From Myxococcales bacterium (GTDB taxonomy: Bacteria > Myxococcota_A > Polyangia > Polyangiales > Polyangiaceae): DNA of 64,000 nucleotides. The stretch spans positions 24,188 through 88,187 of the forward strand of contig CANJCO010000016.1 in the NCBI GenBank assembly GCA_947473045.1, read 5' to 3'. The position numbers and the translations under genes were made by a program. Shown one piece after another: positions 52,591-61,290 of this stretch. Numbering within the stretch: the stretch's first letter is position 1; each line of letters starts with the position of its first letter. The notes beneath the pieces were generated by a model that saw only the letters and a program-made list of their open reading frames with translations, did no database searches and was not told the origin of the DNA.

Positions 52591-54840
52591 ATGACGGTCC
52601 GGGCTCGGTTGCTGCTCGTGTTGCTGATCGCAGCGCTTTTTGCGCCCCTCGCGCAATGCGCAGCGCCCACCGCCCTCGACGTGCTCGTCTACAGCGAGGT
52701 GCCCTGCGCCGTCCACGCGCTCGCTGCGATTGCGGGCGGCGGGTCGGTGCAGGAGCTCGCAGGCCACCCGCCGGGCGGCACATCGGCGGTGTGCGTCGCC
52801 GACGTCGCGCCGAGCAACGCGCTGGGCCACGTGGTGGTGACTCCTGCCGCGAGCAGGGATGGCACGGTCGCGTTCGCCGTGATGCAGCGGCCCGACGGCG
52901 CACCTGCCGACGAGTGCCTCGACCCGGCGAAAAGCAACGGCTGCATCGTCGCCAAACGTCAGCTTCGGTACCAGCCGCACCAGAGCGTGCCGATTCGGAT
53001 CGATCTGCGCCTGTCGTGCCTGAACGTCGCATGCGCGGCAGACCAAACGTGCGTCCAGGGCGCGTGCCGTTCGTCGCTTGTGGCGACCGCCCAGTGTGCG
53101 TCGGGCGTGTGCGGCGAAGACGCGCTCGGAGACGGCCCGCTGCTCGCGTCGCTGAGCCTCACCGCGGGTGCCCTCTCTCCCGGTTTCGCCCCGAGCGTTC
53201 TGGGCTATTCGGCCGCTGTCAGCCTGAGCGGCGCGTTGCCGCCCGAGACGCGCGTCACGGCAACTGTGGCGGACGCCGGCGCGACGCTGAGCGTCCAGGG
53301 GGCCCCTGCGCAGTCGGGCGTGCCGACCGCCCCGATCGCCATTGGCACCGGGACCAACCCGGTCGATATCAACGTTACTTCCGCGGACGGAAGGCGCACG
53401 ACCCATTACGCGCTGATAATCACGGGAGTATCCGGTATTGCCTATATGAAGGCGTCCAATGCGCGGACCGATTCGCAATTCGGCGCCCAAACGAACTGGA
53501 CATCCGGCAGCGCAAGCCTGAGCGGCGATACGCTCGTGGTAGGCGCGCCGTGGGAGTCGAGCGGGGCCTCCGGCGTAAACGCAAACCAAGCCGACGTTTC
53601 GTCGGCGGGAGCCGGCGCTGCCTACGTTTTTCGGCGCGCGGGCGGCGCGTGGTCGCAGCAGGCCTACCTCAAGGCGTCGAACGCGCGGGCGGGCGCGCAC
53701 TTCGGCGGCGCAGTCGCGCTCTCGGTCGATACGCTGGCGGTCGGCTCGCCGACTGAGAGCAGCGGCGCCACGGGCGTAGGCGGCAATCAGGCCGACACTT
53801 CCGCAGGCTTGGCGGGCGCCGTGTACGTGCTCGCGCGCGACAATGGCGTATGGACGCAAAAGGCCTACTTGAAGCCCTCGGCGAATTCCTTCAACGGCGA
53901 ACTTTTCGGATGCTCGCTCGCCCTCTCGGGCGACACCCTCGTCGTCGGCGCCTGCGGCGATCCGAGTCCGACCCGCGGGGTGAACGGGATTCAATCGGGC
54001 ACGTCCGCAGGCGGCTCCGGAGCTGCGTACGTATTTGTACGAGGAAGCCTCGGGTGGACGCAGCAGGCGTATCTCAAGGCATCGAACACCGACGTTGGCG
54101 CGAATTTCGGCCATTGTGTGAGCATCGATGGCGAGACGATCGTGGTCGGCGCGTGGGGTGAGTCGAGCGCGGCTACCGGCGTGAACGGCAATCAGGCCGA
54201 TGTCTCCGCGCCCGCGGCCGGCGCTGCCTACGTCTTCGTGCGCAACGGTGCCGTGTGGACCCAGCAGGCGTACCTCAAGGCGTCGAACGCACGCGCGAGC
54301 GCGTCGTTCGGCACGGCCTGCGTCGTGGCCCGAGACACGCTCGTGGTCTCGGCACGTGCCGACAGCAGCGCTGCGACGGGCATCGACGGCGATGGCGCCG
54401 ACGCCTCCGCGACAGGCGCCGGAGCAGCCTACGTGTTCGAACGCAGCGGCGGCGTGTGGAGTCAGCAGGCGTACCTCAAGGCTTCCGCCCCGGGCGTAAA
54501 CAAGTTCGGCTCGGCGGTCGCGCTTTCGAACGACACCGTCGTAGTGGGAGCCATGGGGGAGAGCAGCTCCGCCACGGGCATCAATGGCAATCAATCAGGC
54601 GCTTCGATGCCGGACGCGGGCGCTGCCTACCTCTTCGTCAGGCACCAGTCGAAATGGACGCAGGCGGCCTACTTGAAGGCGACCAACACGCGCCCGTCGT
54701 CATTCTTTGGTTCGTCGGTGGCGCTCGAGGCCGGCACCATCGTTGTGGGCGCCTATGGAGAGTCGAGCGCGGCCACCGGCATCAACGGCAACCAGAGCGA
54801 CGTGTCGGCGCCCAACGCGGGCGCCGCATACGTTTACTGA
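52591..54840 (+). CDS. FG-GAP beta-propeller lipoprotein with cadherin-like domain
   Basis: The signal peptide TVRARLLLVLLIAALFAPLAQC ends in a lipobox. Residues of about 25-180 repeat the Cys-rich module seen in the beta-helix lipoprotein at 20257 (YSEVPC, GCIVAKRQLRY, CAADQTCVQGAC). Residues of about 188-290 are a cadherin-like beta-sandwich (LLASLSLTAGALSPGFAPSV, DINVTSADGRRTTHYAL). The remaining ~460 residues are seven FG-GAP repeats of ~66 residues (YLKASNARAxxxFG, SGDTLVVGA, SSATGINGNQ, GAAYVFVR). These form an integrin-alpha-like propeller. A surface adhesive or binding role is likely. Confidence 0.85.
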   Translation: MTVRARLLLVLLIAALFAPLAQCAAPTALDVLVYSEVPCAVHALAAIAGGGSVQELAGHPPGGTSAVCVADVAPSNALGHVVVTPAASRDGTVAFAVMQRPDGAPADECLDPAKSNGCIVAKRQLRYQPHQSVPIRIDLRLSCLNVACAADQTCVQGACRSSLVATAQCASGVCGEDALGDGPLLASLSLTAGALSPGFAPSVLGYSAAVSLSGALPPETRVTATVADAGATLSVQGAPAQSGVPTAPIAIGTGTNPVDINVTSADGRRTTHYALIITGVSGIAYMKASNARTDSQFGAQTNWTSGSASLSGDTLVVGAPWESSGASGVNANQADVSSAGAGAAYVFRRAGGAWSQQAYLKASNARAGAHFGGAVALSVDTLAVGSPTESSGATGVGGNQADTSAGLAGAVYVLARDNGVWTQKAYLKPSANSFNGELFGCSLALSGDTLVVGACGDPSPTRGVNGIQSGTSAGGSGAAYVFVRGSLGWTQQAYLKASNTDVGANFGHCVSIDGETIVVGAWGESSAATGVNGNQADVSAPAAGAAYVFVRNGAVWTQQAYLKASNARASASFGTACVVARDTLVVSARADSSAATGIDGDGADASATGAGAAYVFERSGGVWSQQAYLKASAPGVNKFGSAVALSNDTVVVGAMGESSSATGINGNQSGASMPDAGAAYLFVRHQSKWTQAAYLKATNTRPSSFFGSSVALEAGTIVVGAYGESSAATGINGNQSDVSAPNAGAAYVY

Positions 54841-54960
54841 GCGCTGGCGAAGTTCGTCGGTCCGTCGGCGTGGCTGCGGCGACGCACGGAGCGGGCACGG
54901 CGCACGTTTATGGCGGTTTTCTCGACTTGGCAGCGGGTCGCCGAGCGCTCGCCGATGCCC

Positions 54961-54978
54961 AATTCGGAGATCCGAATT
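54961..54978. repeat. AATTCGGA-GA-TCCGAATT palindrome, copy 3
   Basis: Perfect 8-bp arms around GA, between two convergent lipoprotein genes. A GC-rich stretch with GCGCGGGGGCTCAACTGTGC follows. The 323-bp gap (54841-55163) shows no gene or terminator. Confidence 0.85.
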
Positions 54979-55163
54979 CCTCGCGCGGGGGCTCAACTGT
55001 GCGCGCTGCCGAGCGCTGAAGTGTGGGGTCTCGCACATGAGCAGGCACGCGACCGCCAGGACACCGATGAACGACAGGGCGCCACACCCCAATCCTCCCA
55101 CGCAGTCGTCGTCTGTTCCGCCGTGATCCATCCGCATGGGGCCCGTCGGCGAAGACCGCGAGC

Positions 55164-56081
55164 TCACCCCGGCGGAGGCGGCACTTGCGGCGCGCACGTC
55201 GACTGACCCGCGCCGGTAACGCTCAGCGGCGCGACCCCTACGTACGTCGTCGTGTTCTGCTTGGGGTCGAACTGCCAGACGGAGCTGCCGAAGAACAGAT
55301 AAAACGACCCGCCCCAGAAGGCGAGCGCCTGATTGCCTCCGCCGGCGTCCGCGACAATCGAGTACGACTTGAGGGTCGCCGCGCTCGAAGGGCTCAAGTT
55401 GGACAGCCCGCGGGGATACGACTGCTTCAAGAAGTAGAGCGTGCCGTCCCCGTTGCTCGTCATGTCGCCGTTCGCAGGCTGAAGCGAAGGCTCGACGGTG
55501 CCAATTACAGAGACGGAGCCTGCGCTCGTGTCGAAGCGCCCGAGCTTCCCCGTGGCGGGAAGAATGAACAGCGAAGTGTCGGGACTGTTGGTGTTCCCAG
55601 CAAAACTGAGCGCAAAGTCCCCGTAGTTCTGGGGATCTTGCTTCCAGTTGGGCACCTGAACGCAGCTCGCGTCGACCGTGCTGACTTTGTAGAGCCGCGC
55701 ATTAAACACGGCCCACGCGGTTGCCTGGCGGTCGACCGTCATGTGGGTAGGAATGTAGTTTGCGTCACACTTCATGGTGCCGATGAGCTTGAACGTGCTG
55801 GGAGGTTTGAAGCTCCACAGGTCCCGGGTGCCGCCTGTGACGTAGATGAGCTTCGCCGCCTCAGGGCACCCGTCAGCCGCGTCGGGGGCGCCCGAATCCT
55901 GGAACCTGGGGTCGCTTCCGCCCGAGTCCGTCGCGCCGTCGCGACTGGTGTTGCCGCCGTCGGAGACCATCGATGGCTGGCTCCCATCATCACCGCACGC
56001 AACGCCGAGTGACGCACCGCAGAGAGCGGCGACTGCCGCCAGAACGAGCCTAAAACTTGGGTTTCGCGTGGCAACCAGCAT
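55164..56081 (-). CDS. Lipoprotein with predicted beta-propeller fold, unrecognised
   Basis: Start ATG 56081 gives a signal peptide with lipobox LGVAC and a Gly/Ser/Asp linker. The rest has repeated blade-like units (LIYVTGGTRDLWSFKPPSTFKLIG, AWAVFNARLYKVSTVDASC, SLFILPATGKLGRFDTSAG, TLYFLKQSYPRGLSNLSPSS, SFYLFFGSSVWQFDP). Each unit alternates Leu/Phe/Tyr strands with a Gly-Asp or Ser turn. No catalytic motif. It ends with a Pro-rich tail. It is convergent with the FG-GAP lipoprotein. Confidence 0.7.
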   Translation of the reverse strand: MLVATRNPSFRLVLAAVAALCGASLGVACGDDGSQPSMVSDGGNTSRDGATDSGGSDPRFQDSGAPDAADGCPEAAKLIYVTGGTRDLWSFKPPSTFKLIGTMKCDANYIPTHMTVDRQATAWAVFNARLYKVSTVDASCVQVPNWKQDPQNYGDFALSFAGNTNSPDTSLFILPATGKLGRFDTSAGSVSVIGTVEPSLQPANGDMTSNGDGTLYFLKQSYPRGLSNLSPSSAATLKSYSIVADAGGGNQALAFWGGSFYLFFGSSVWQFDPKQNTTTYVGVAPLSVTGAGQSTCAPQVPPPPG

Positions 56082-56312
56082 TCGCGATACGCTAGGTAAG
56101 AGCGGCCTGGACGGCAAGCGTCACGCGGTGCATCCAGGGGACCCAGAGGGTGGATCGCTCGTACCAGCAGCACCCCCGCGACAGGTCGCGAGCGCTCGCC
56201 ACGACCCACAGATCGTGAGCGCGGACGCGTGGCGTTGCTTCGATGACGGGGTGGCATCATGTGTGCAAGGCCTTTGGCGAGCTCCGATTCGGGGAGTTCG
56301 AAAGGTCACAAC

Positions 56313-57614
56313 ATGCGCCTCGTCCGCTCCAGCTTGCGTGCCTTCGAGCTCCCCGTGCTCGCCGCCCTCACCGCCGCCTCGCTGCACTGCTCCGTCGCGG
56401 CAGACGACGAGGCGCCTACGGTCGACGAGGAGGCCCTTGGCGCGTGCGCGAAGCCGGCGCCTACGAGCCGCGCAGTCTATGCCAAGGCCCATTTCGGCCT
56501 GACGTTTTACGGGCCCTGCAACCAGTCCGAGCTCGCGACGCCCGGCAAGGCCAACCACTTCTTCGACCCCAGGCGGCCAACGCTGGTCTACTTCCACGGC
56601 TGGTCGAAGGGGGAGATCGCGCGAGACAAGCCGCGCTCCTTCAACGCGCGCGACACCTACCCCGCAGCACCCGACCTCGATCTGGTGAAGGCCTGGCGCG
56701 ATCGTGGCTGGAACTTCGCGCTGATGGATTGGGCCCAGTTCGCCGACACGGCCTACGAGACCGGCCGCATCGGCCTTGTTCCGGCCGAGCAGACCTACGA
56801 CCGCGCAGAGCGAAAGATCTGGGCCGCCGACGACGAGGGCCGGCTCATTTATCACCTGTCCGACGGCACCGCGCACGAGCACGCGGCCGAGAACGTGACC
56901 CAGTTGCTAGCCGACAGCTACGTCGCCTTCATGCGAAGCCAGCCGTCGAGCGGCAAGGAGATCAGGTTCTTCGGCCACAGCCTCGGCACGCAGCTGGCCA
57001 TCACCGTCGCGCGCGAGGTCAAACGACGCGCCGACAACGATTCAAGACTTTCAGCGCTTGCGCCGGTGCGGGTGTCCCTGACCGACGTGACGTCGTCGAA
57101 GTGCGCCCACGATTGGCTGCCTTCCCCGAGTCCCCGGCGCCGCGGGCTCACGCCCATCGAGTGCCTGGGCGAGCCGAGCGACGGCGACTGGGTGAGCGAG
57201 CGCCTCCTCGACGACGTCCGCGACCTCAAGGGCGCGTCCGCCGACACCGCCTTCGACGCGTACCGGTGCTGGGCGCTGTCGAGCTCGGGGATCGCGGCGG
57301 ACCCGGAGTCAAACCTCCTGCCCGAGATGGCCTTCAGCGAGCTGAAGCCGAATACCGCCTCGCTCGACGTCAATCAGAAACATGCATTCTGCGCGTGGAA
57401 CTACCTGACCTCGAAGGTCGTCGCTCCGCCGAACGTGCTCGCGTCGATATCCGAACAGAGGTGCGATTCGTTCGTGCGCTCGGGTGGCGTGTCGGCGGCG
57501 GCGTCGACCGCGACCGTGCGCAACGCAATGACCGCAGGGGTTCGCTTCGACCAGACGAGCGCGTCGCGCGAGATCTCGACCGCGCAATCGACCGTGCGCT
57601 GCGTGGCGCGCTGA
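56313..57614 (+). CDS. Alpha/beta-hydrolase lipoprotein (lipase-like)
   Basis: Start ATG 56313 gives a signal peptide RLVRSSLRAFELPVLAALTAASLHC. After a 40-residue linker, the hydrolase begins RRPTLVYFHGWSKGE (oxyanion). It has MDWAQFADT and the nucleophile motif IRFFGHSLGTQLAITVA, then SLTDVTSSKC (acid candidate). The C-terminal half contains six or more cysteines likely to be in disulfides. Lipase or esterase activity on an extracellular substrate is likely; the His is not certain from sequence alone. Confidence 0.75.
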   Translation: MRLVRSSLRAFELPVLAALTAASLHCSVAADDEAPTVDEEALGACAKPAPTSRAVYAKAHFGLTFYGPCNQSELATPGKANHFFDPRRPTLVYFHGWSKGEIARDKPRSFNARDTYPAAPDLDLVKAWRDRGWNFALMDWAQFADTAYETGRIGLVPAEQTYDRAERKIWAADDEGRLIYHLSDGTAHEHAAENVTQLLADSYVAFMRSQPSSGKEIRFFGHSLGTQLAITVAREVKRRADNDSRLSALAPVRVSLTDVTSSKCAHDWLPSPSPRRRGLTPIECLGEPSDGDWVSERLLDDVRDLKGASADTAFDAYRCWALSSSGIAADPESNLLPEMAFSELKPNTASLDVNQKHAFCAWNYLTSKVVAPPNVLASISEQRCDSFVRSGGVSAAASTATVRNAMTAGVRFDQTSASREISTAQSTVRCVAR

Positions 57615-57799
57615 CCGGTCGCGGCGGGGCTGCCCGTCGCTGAGCACAAGCTGCTGTCTCGTGACGGAGCAGGGGGCCGGGTTTCCGAGGCGTTCGCGTC
57701 CGCGCTCCGAGCGGCCCTCCCGGGGGATGGCCGTCGCCGAGCGCGCGCCGAGTTGGGATGTTGTTGCAAATCGATGCTGGCCTCGGCAACATCTCGGGT

Positions 57800-58609
57800 A
57801 TGAACTTTCCTATCGCGATCAGGCAATCTCTTCGGCTCACGGCTCTTGCGGCTCGCCCGATCGGGCTCCTGACGGCGGCGCTCCTCGGAACTGCGGCCTG
57901 CGGTGATGACGAGGTGGCCACCGGACCGGCCCTCTCCCCCGACGGCGGAGCGGTTATTGTCAGGGATGATGGCGGCGCCGTGTCCAATCCGGACGGCAGC
58001 GTGCCGCCGGCCGCGGCGGACTCCGGCGGCACCACGGGCACCGGCACGGACGCGCTACGCGGCTACTGGGTCTGGGAGAAACGCGTCGACGGGACCGTGG
58101 TGCAAAGCGGTCCGGTCGACAAAGGCCAGATGAAGCTCGCGTTCGGAACCGGCAACAACAAGTGTCACTACATCTGGAACGAGACCACCGGCTCCGACTT
58201 CCATACCGAGTGCACCTACACCCTCAAAGGTGACCTCGTGACGCTGTCGGCGAAGGCCGATCCGGACGCGACCGCGGCAGGCTGGTCCTGTGCACACCCA
58301 AGCTGGACGGCGTGGAACGATCGCCCCGCTATCGAATACGCCCGTTACAAGTTCGTCGGCGACCGCCTTTGGATCGGCGTCAACTCGTACTGGGGCGGCG
58401 TGAGCGGCGGCAACACGTCGTGCAAGCGGTTCCCGTTCTGGGAGAGTCAGGGACAGGCCACGACGGTCGAGAGCTGGATCGTCTACAAGCCCGTAACGCG
58501 GCAGGAGTGGTACACGAAGTACGCGATCAGCACGAACTGTCAGGGCACCATGGCCGAGTGCGCGCAGTGGCCGGGATGCGGCGCGGGCGACAAGGGCTAC
58601 GTGGACTGA
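57800..58609 (+). CDS. Hypothetical lipoprotein with Cys-rich beta-structure
   Basis: Start ATG 57800 gives NFPIAIRQSLRLTALAARPIG and a hydrophobic stretch ending TAAC (lipobox), with a Gly/Ser/Asp linker. From residue ~95 the protein is beta-rich (GYWVWEKRVDGTVVQSGPV, KMLAFGT-like text, NNKCHYIWNETTGSDFHTECTYTL, GDLVTLSAKAD). It has several cysteines and Trp, and a C-terminal CQGTMAECAQWPGCG. It may be a sugar- or lipid-binding surface protein; no family is recognised. Confidence 0.65.
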   Translation: MNFPIAIRQSLRLTALAARPIGLLTAALLGTAACGDDEVATGPALSPDGGAVIVRDDGGAVSNPDGSVPPAAADSGGTTGTGTDALRGYWVWEKRVDGTVVQSGPVDKGQMKLAFGTGNNKCHYIWNETTGSDFHTECTYTLKGDLVTLSAKADPDATAAGWSCAHPSWTAWNDRPAIEYARYKFVGDRLWIGVNSYWGGVSGGNTSCKRFPFWESQGQATTVESWIVYKPVTRQEWYTKYAISTNCQGTMAECAQWPGCGAGDKGYVD

Positions 58610-58890
58610 GCGGCTTCCCGCCCGGCAACGCGGCGGTCTTCCCCCTCGATGCACCCATCGGTCACGCGTCAAGGGGAGGTCCGTCACGAAGCCTTCGCGA
58701 GCGGCTCCGTCACTGCGCCTGGTGACAACCCACGCAGGAAAACGAGGAGTCGTCAGACGCAGCGCAGGTGCCGATCGATCACGCGACGGCGGCGGTCGAG
58801 GAGTCGATCGCGCGCGGGTGAGCGCAGGGCGCGGATGGGAGGCGCCCGTCTCAGAGCTGCGTTGCCCTTCGTCGCCTGCTCCCGCGCCGG

Positions 58891-58979
58891 ACCGACGGTG
58901 CGCGCCGCGTGCTCGCCGACAAACGGAAAGCTCGTCGATGGTATCGCGAGCTGGCGGACTGCCTGACACGGCTACGACC
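58891..58979 (+). pseudogene. Short remnant of a bioA-like aminotransferase gene
   Basis: This 89-bp stretch aligns with bases 61745-61833 of the intact bioA gene with one inserted base and about a dozen mismatches. The clearest shared segment reads KLVDGIASWRTA against TLVDGIASWWTA. In the remnant, the following TGC (Cys) has become TGA and the frame is shifted before it. The rest of the 380-bp gap (58610-58990) shows no gene. Confidence 0.72.
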
Positions 58980-58990
58980 CCCTGGCCGCG

Positions 58991-59341
58991 CTACGGGGCC
59001 GCCGCCGCGGGCAGCACGCCGAAGTAGAGCGTCAGGAGGTGCGCTGCTGCGATGAGCAAGTTGCTGATCACGACTGGGTTCTTCACGGTGCCCACGGTGA
59101 ACGGGGTCGTCACTTTGTAAACGACTTGAAGGCCGAGCAGCACCGACGCCATGCGCGGGTCGGGTCGCGCGAGCAATACCGCCGAAGCCGCCCCGATGGC
59201 CATGTAGATCGACAGGAGGATCCCCCGGGCGGGCGTCCATTCGCCGAAGACGGACGTCATGCGCGGGCTGCGCAGCAGCAGCCCGGCGCACACCGGAAAG
59301 AGAACGACGAGGTTCAGGGCGAGGGAGAAGGTCAGCATCAT
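58991..59341 (-). CDS. Small four-helix integral membrane protein
   Basis: The 116-residue protein is hydrophobic, with four probable transmembrane segments (FSLALNLVVLFPVCAGLLL, ILLSIYMAIGAASAVLLA, VLLGLQVVYKVTTPF, NLLIAAAHLLTLYFGVLP). A charged turn PRMTSVFGEW lies after the first. No family is recognised. The ATG is 5 bp from the epimerase stop on the same strand, so it is probably translated from the same message. It may cooperate with the epimerase gene product. Confidence 0.65.
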   Translation of the reverse strand: MMLTFSLALNLVVLFPVCAGLLLRSPRMTSVFGEWTPARGILLSIYMAIGAASAVLLARPDPRMASVLLGLQVVYKVTTPFTVGTVKNPVVISNLLIAAAHLLTLYFGVLPAAAAP

Positions 59342-59345
59342 CGGC

Positions 59346-60290
59346 TTAGCTCAGGGGCGTAGCAGAGAAGGCCGCGCGTCCCCACGCGATTGTGGCGTCG
59401 ATGGCCTCGTCCCACGGCGTTGGCGAAAGACCGAACTCACGGCGAATGCGCTCGTCGTCGACGGCGTAGGGCTGCTCCCATTGATAGACCATTTCGACCA
59501 GCTCGCGAATGCTGGGATTGAACAGGCCCATCGCGCGCAAGGCCCAGGTCGGCACCCGCGCGACGCCGAGGCTCTTGCCGAGCACGCGATAGAAACGCTC
59601 GATGACCGCGCGCGTCGGCTCGGCGGGCTGCACGGGCAACATGTAGACCCCATCGGCCGACGCTGACGTTCCCAGAGCCACGAGCCCTGCGGCCACATCC
59701 GGCACATAGGAGTAGCTGTGGGGCATCTCGGGATTGCCGAACGATTCGCCGGCCTTTCCGGCGAAGACGCGGCGGAAGAACCGCTCGCCGAAGATGGCGG
59801 ACAGCGGCGCTCCCGGACCGAAGAAGTCGGCCGCGCGAGCGATGGCGACCCTGCGCCCGCCGCGCGCGCCTGAGCCCAGAATCAGCTCGGCCGCCTCAGC
59901 GCGGAGCGCGCCTTTGCGCGAGCGCGGGGCCACGGCCGCGCCAGGATGCATGTGCGCCGTGTCGCCGTACATGTAGAGGTTGTCGAGCGCGATGAGGTTC
60001 GCACCGCTCTGCCGCGTTCCCTGGGCGATGCCGCGTGTCATGGGGAGCAGGAGCTTTGGCCACTCGAAATACAGTGGATTGACGCAGTGGTAGACGCTCT
60101 CGGCCCCATCGGTGGCGCGGGCCACCGACTCCGCGTCGCTCACGTCGGCCGCGATGACTTCGACGCCGCCTGTGGCTACGGCCTTCGACGTCTTGCGCAC
60201 GACGCGGACGCGATGACCGCGCTCGACGAGCGCCTTCGCGACGAGAGGTCCGACCTGTCCAGCTCCGAGCACGACGTGCAGCTCACGCAT
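59346..60290 (-). CDS. NAD-dependent epimerase/dehydratase family protein (atypical SDR)
   Basis: Start ATG 60290 has AAGGAG seven bases upstream. The 314-residue protein starts MRELHVVLGAGQVGPLVAKAL with the nucleotide-binding GxGxxG. It has VIAADVSDAESV (acidic ligand region), YHCVNPLYFEWPKL, LYMYGDTAHMHP and SYSYVPDVAAGLVALG. The layout fits NAD(P)-binding epimerases of the SDR extended group. The substrate is unknown. It is first in a two-gene operon and is divergent from the LysR regulator, which likely controls it. Confidence 0.82.
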   Translation of the reverse strand: MRELHVVLGAGQVGPLVAKALVERGHRVRVVRKTSKAVATGGVEVIAADVSDAESVARATDGAESVYHCVNPLYFEWPKLLLPMTRGIAQGTRQSGANLIALDNLYMYGDTAHMHPGAAVAPRSRKGALRAEAAELILGSGARGGRRVAIARAADFFGPGAPLSAIFGERFFRRVFAGKAGESFGNPEMPHSYSYVPDVAAGLVALGTSASADGVYMLPVQPAEPTRAVIERFYRVLGKSLGVARVPTWALRAMGLFNPSIRELVEMVYQWEQPYAVDDERIRREFGLSPTPWDEAIDATIAWGRAAFSATPLS

Positions 60291-60366
60291 TGGGTGACTC
60301 CTTCTGTGAGCGGAGAGCATGAGTCTTGCGTATCTGCAGACAAAGATGTTCATCTGCATGTCTAAA

Positions 60367-60380
60367 TTGCGTTATCGCAA
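60367..60380. promoter_or_regulatory. LysR-type binding box in the divergent promoter region
   Basis: TTGCG-TTAT-CGCAA is a perfect palindrome containing the T-N11-A pattern of LysR regulators. It lies 17 bases before the LysR start and about 77 bases before the divergent epimerase start. This is the classic place for autoregulation plus activation of a divergent operon. Confidence 0.6.
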
Positions 60381-60396
60381 GCCCGAGGGAGAAGTG

Positions 60397-61290
60397 ATGG
60401 CGGAGACGTTATTGGCTTCGTGGGATCAGGTCCGGCTCTTTCTCGCGCTGATGCGCGCGCGCACGCTCGCAGGCGCTGGCAAGCGCATCGAGCTCGACGC
60501 CTCGAACGTTAGCCGTCAGCTCGTGCGCCTCGAAGAGGCTGTCGGAGTCACGCTCTTCGATCGCACGCGAGACGGCCTCGCGCCGACCAGCGCCGCCGAG
60601 AACCTGCTGACGCATGCCGAGGAGGTCGAGCTCGGCGTCGCGCGCTTCGCCGCGGCGAGCGCGCAGGTCGAGACGACGGTCGAGGGAGTCGTGCGTCTCA
60701 CGGCGCCGCCCGGCGTGGCCGACACGTTCGTCGCGCCGCTGCTGAAGGAGCTTTACCTGCGCCATCCAAAGCTCGTGATCGAGCTCGACGCCAGCGTGGG
60801 CTATGCCGATCTAACCCGACGAGAGGCGGATCTTGCGCTGCGCACGGCGCGTCCAAAGAGCGGTGAGCTTCGGGTCACGCAGGTCGTCGCCACGCGCGAG
60901 CTTCCGATGGCCTCGGAGAAATACGCGCGCGAAGTCGGGCGCCTCCGCGCGTTCGAAGACGCGCGATGGATCGCGTGGGGCGATGAGCTCGCGCACCTGC
61001 CAGGGCCGCGCTGGCTCCGCACGCACGGGCCCGCCGTGATGCCGGTGCTGCGAAGCAATCACTTCGCGAGCTTGCTCGCTGCGACCCGGTCGGGCCTCGG
61101 GGTCGCTGTGCTGCCCGAACCGTACTTGTTGACGGGACTGGTCCCGCTGGCCCACGGCAAGCGACTGTCGGCGGCATGGGCGAACCTTCCTGCCACGGAG
61201 CTGTGGCTCGTCGCCCATCAGGCGCTGCGTCGCGTCCCGCGTGTCGCGGCCGTGTGGGATTTTCTTCTCGAAAAGCTGGCAGGGCGTTGA
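60397..61290 (+). CDS. LysR-family transcriptional regulator
   Basis: Start ATG 60397 follows GGGAGAAG; an ATG further upstream is less likely. The 297-residue protein has the LysR winged helix (WDQVRLFLALMRARTLAGAGKRIELDASNVSRQLVRLEEAVGVTLFDRTRDGLAPTSAAENLL in overlapping segments) and a periplasmic-binding-like effector domain. It is divergent from the epimerase-membrane protein operon, which it probably regulates. Its TGA stop lies inside the first arm of the repeat unit at 61277, so that repeat contributes the last residues AGR. Confidence 0.88.
   Translation: MAETLLASWDQVRLFLALMRARTLAGAGKRIELDASNVSRQLVRLEEAVGVTLFDRTRDGLAPTSAAENLLTHAEEVELGVARFAAASAQVETTVEGVVRLTAPPGVADTFVAPLLKELYLRHPKLVIELDASVGYADLTRREADLALRTARPKSGELRVTQVVATRELPMASEKYAREVGRLRAFEDARWIAWGDELAHLPGPRWLRTHGPAVMPVLRSNHFASLLAATRSGLGVAVLPEPYLLTGLVPLAHGKRLSAAWANLPATELWLVAHQALRRVPRVAAVWDFLLEKLAGR

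Noticed and set aside
51214..54594. Very long open frame on minus opposite the ArsA fusion and FG-GAP genes
   Set aside because: Composition is Arg/His/Ala-biased without family motifs. It spans two well-supported plus-strand genes and their gap, a common effect of strong GC third-position bias.
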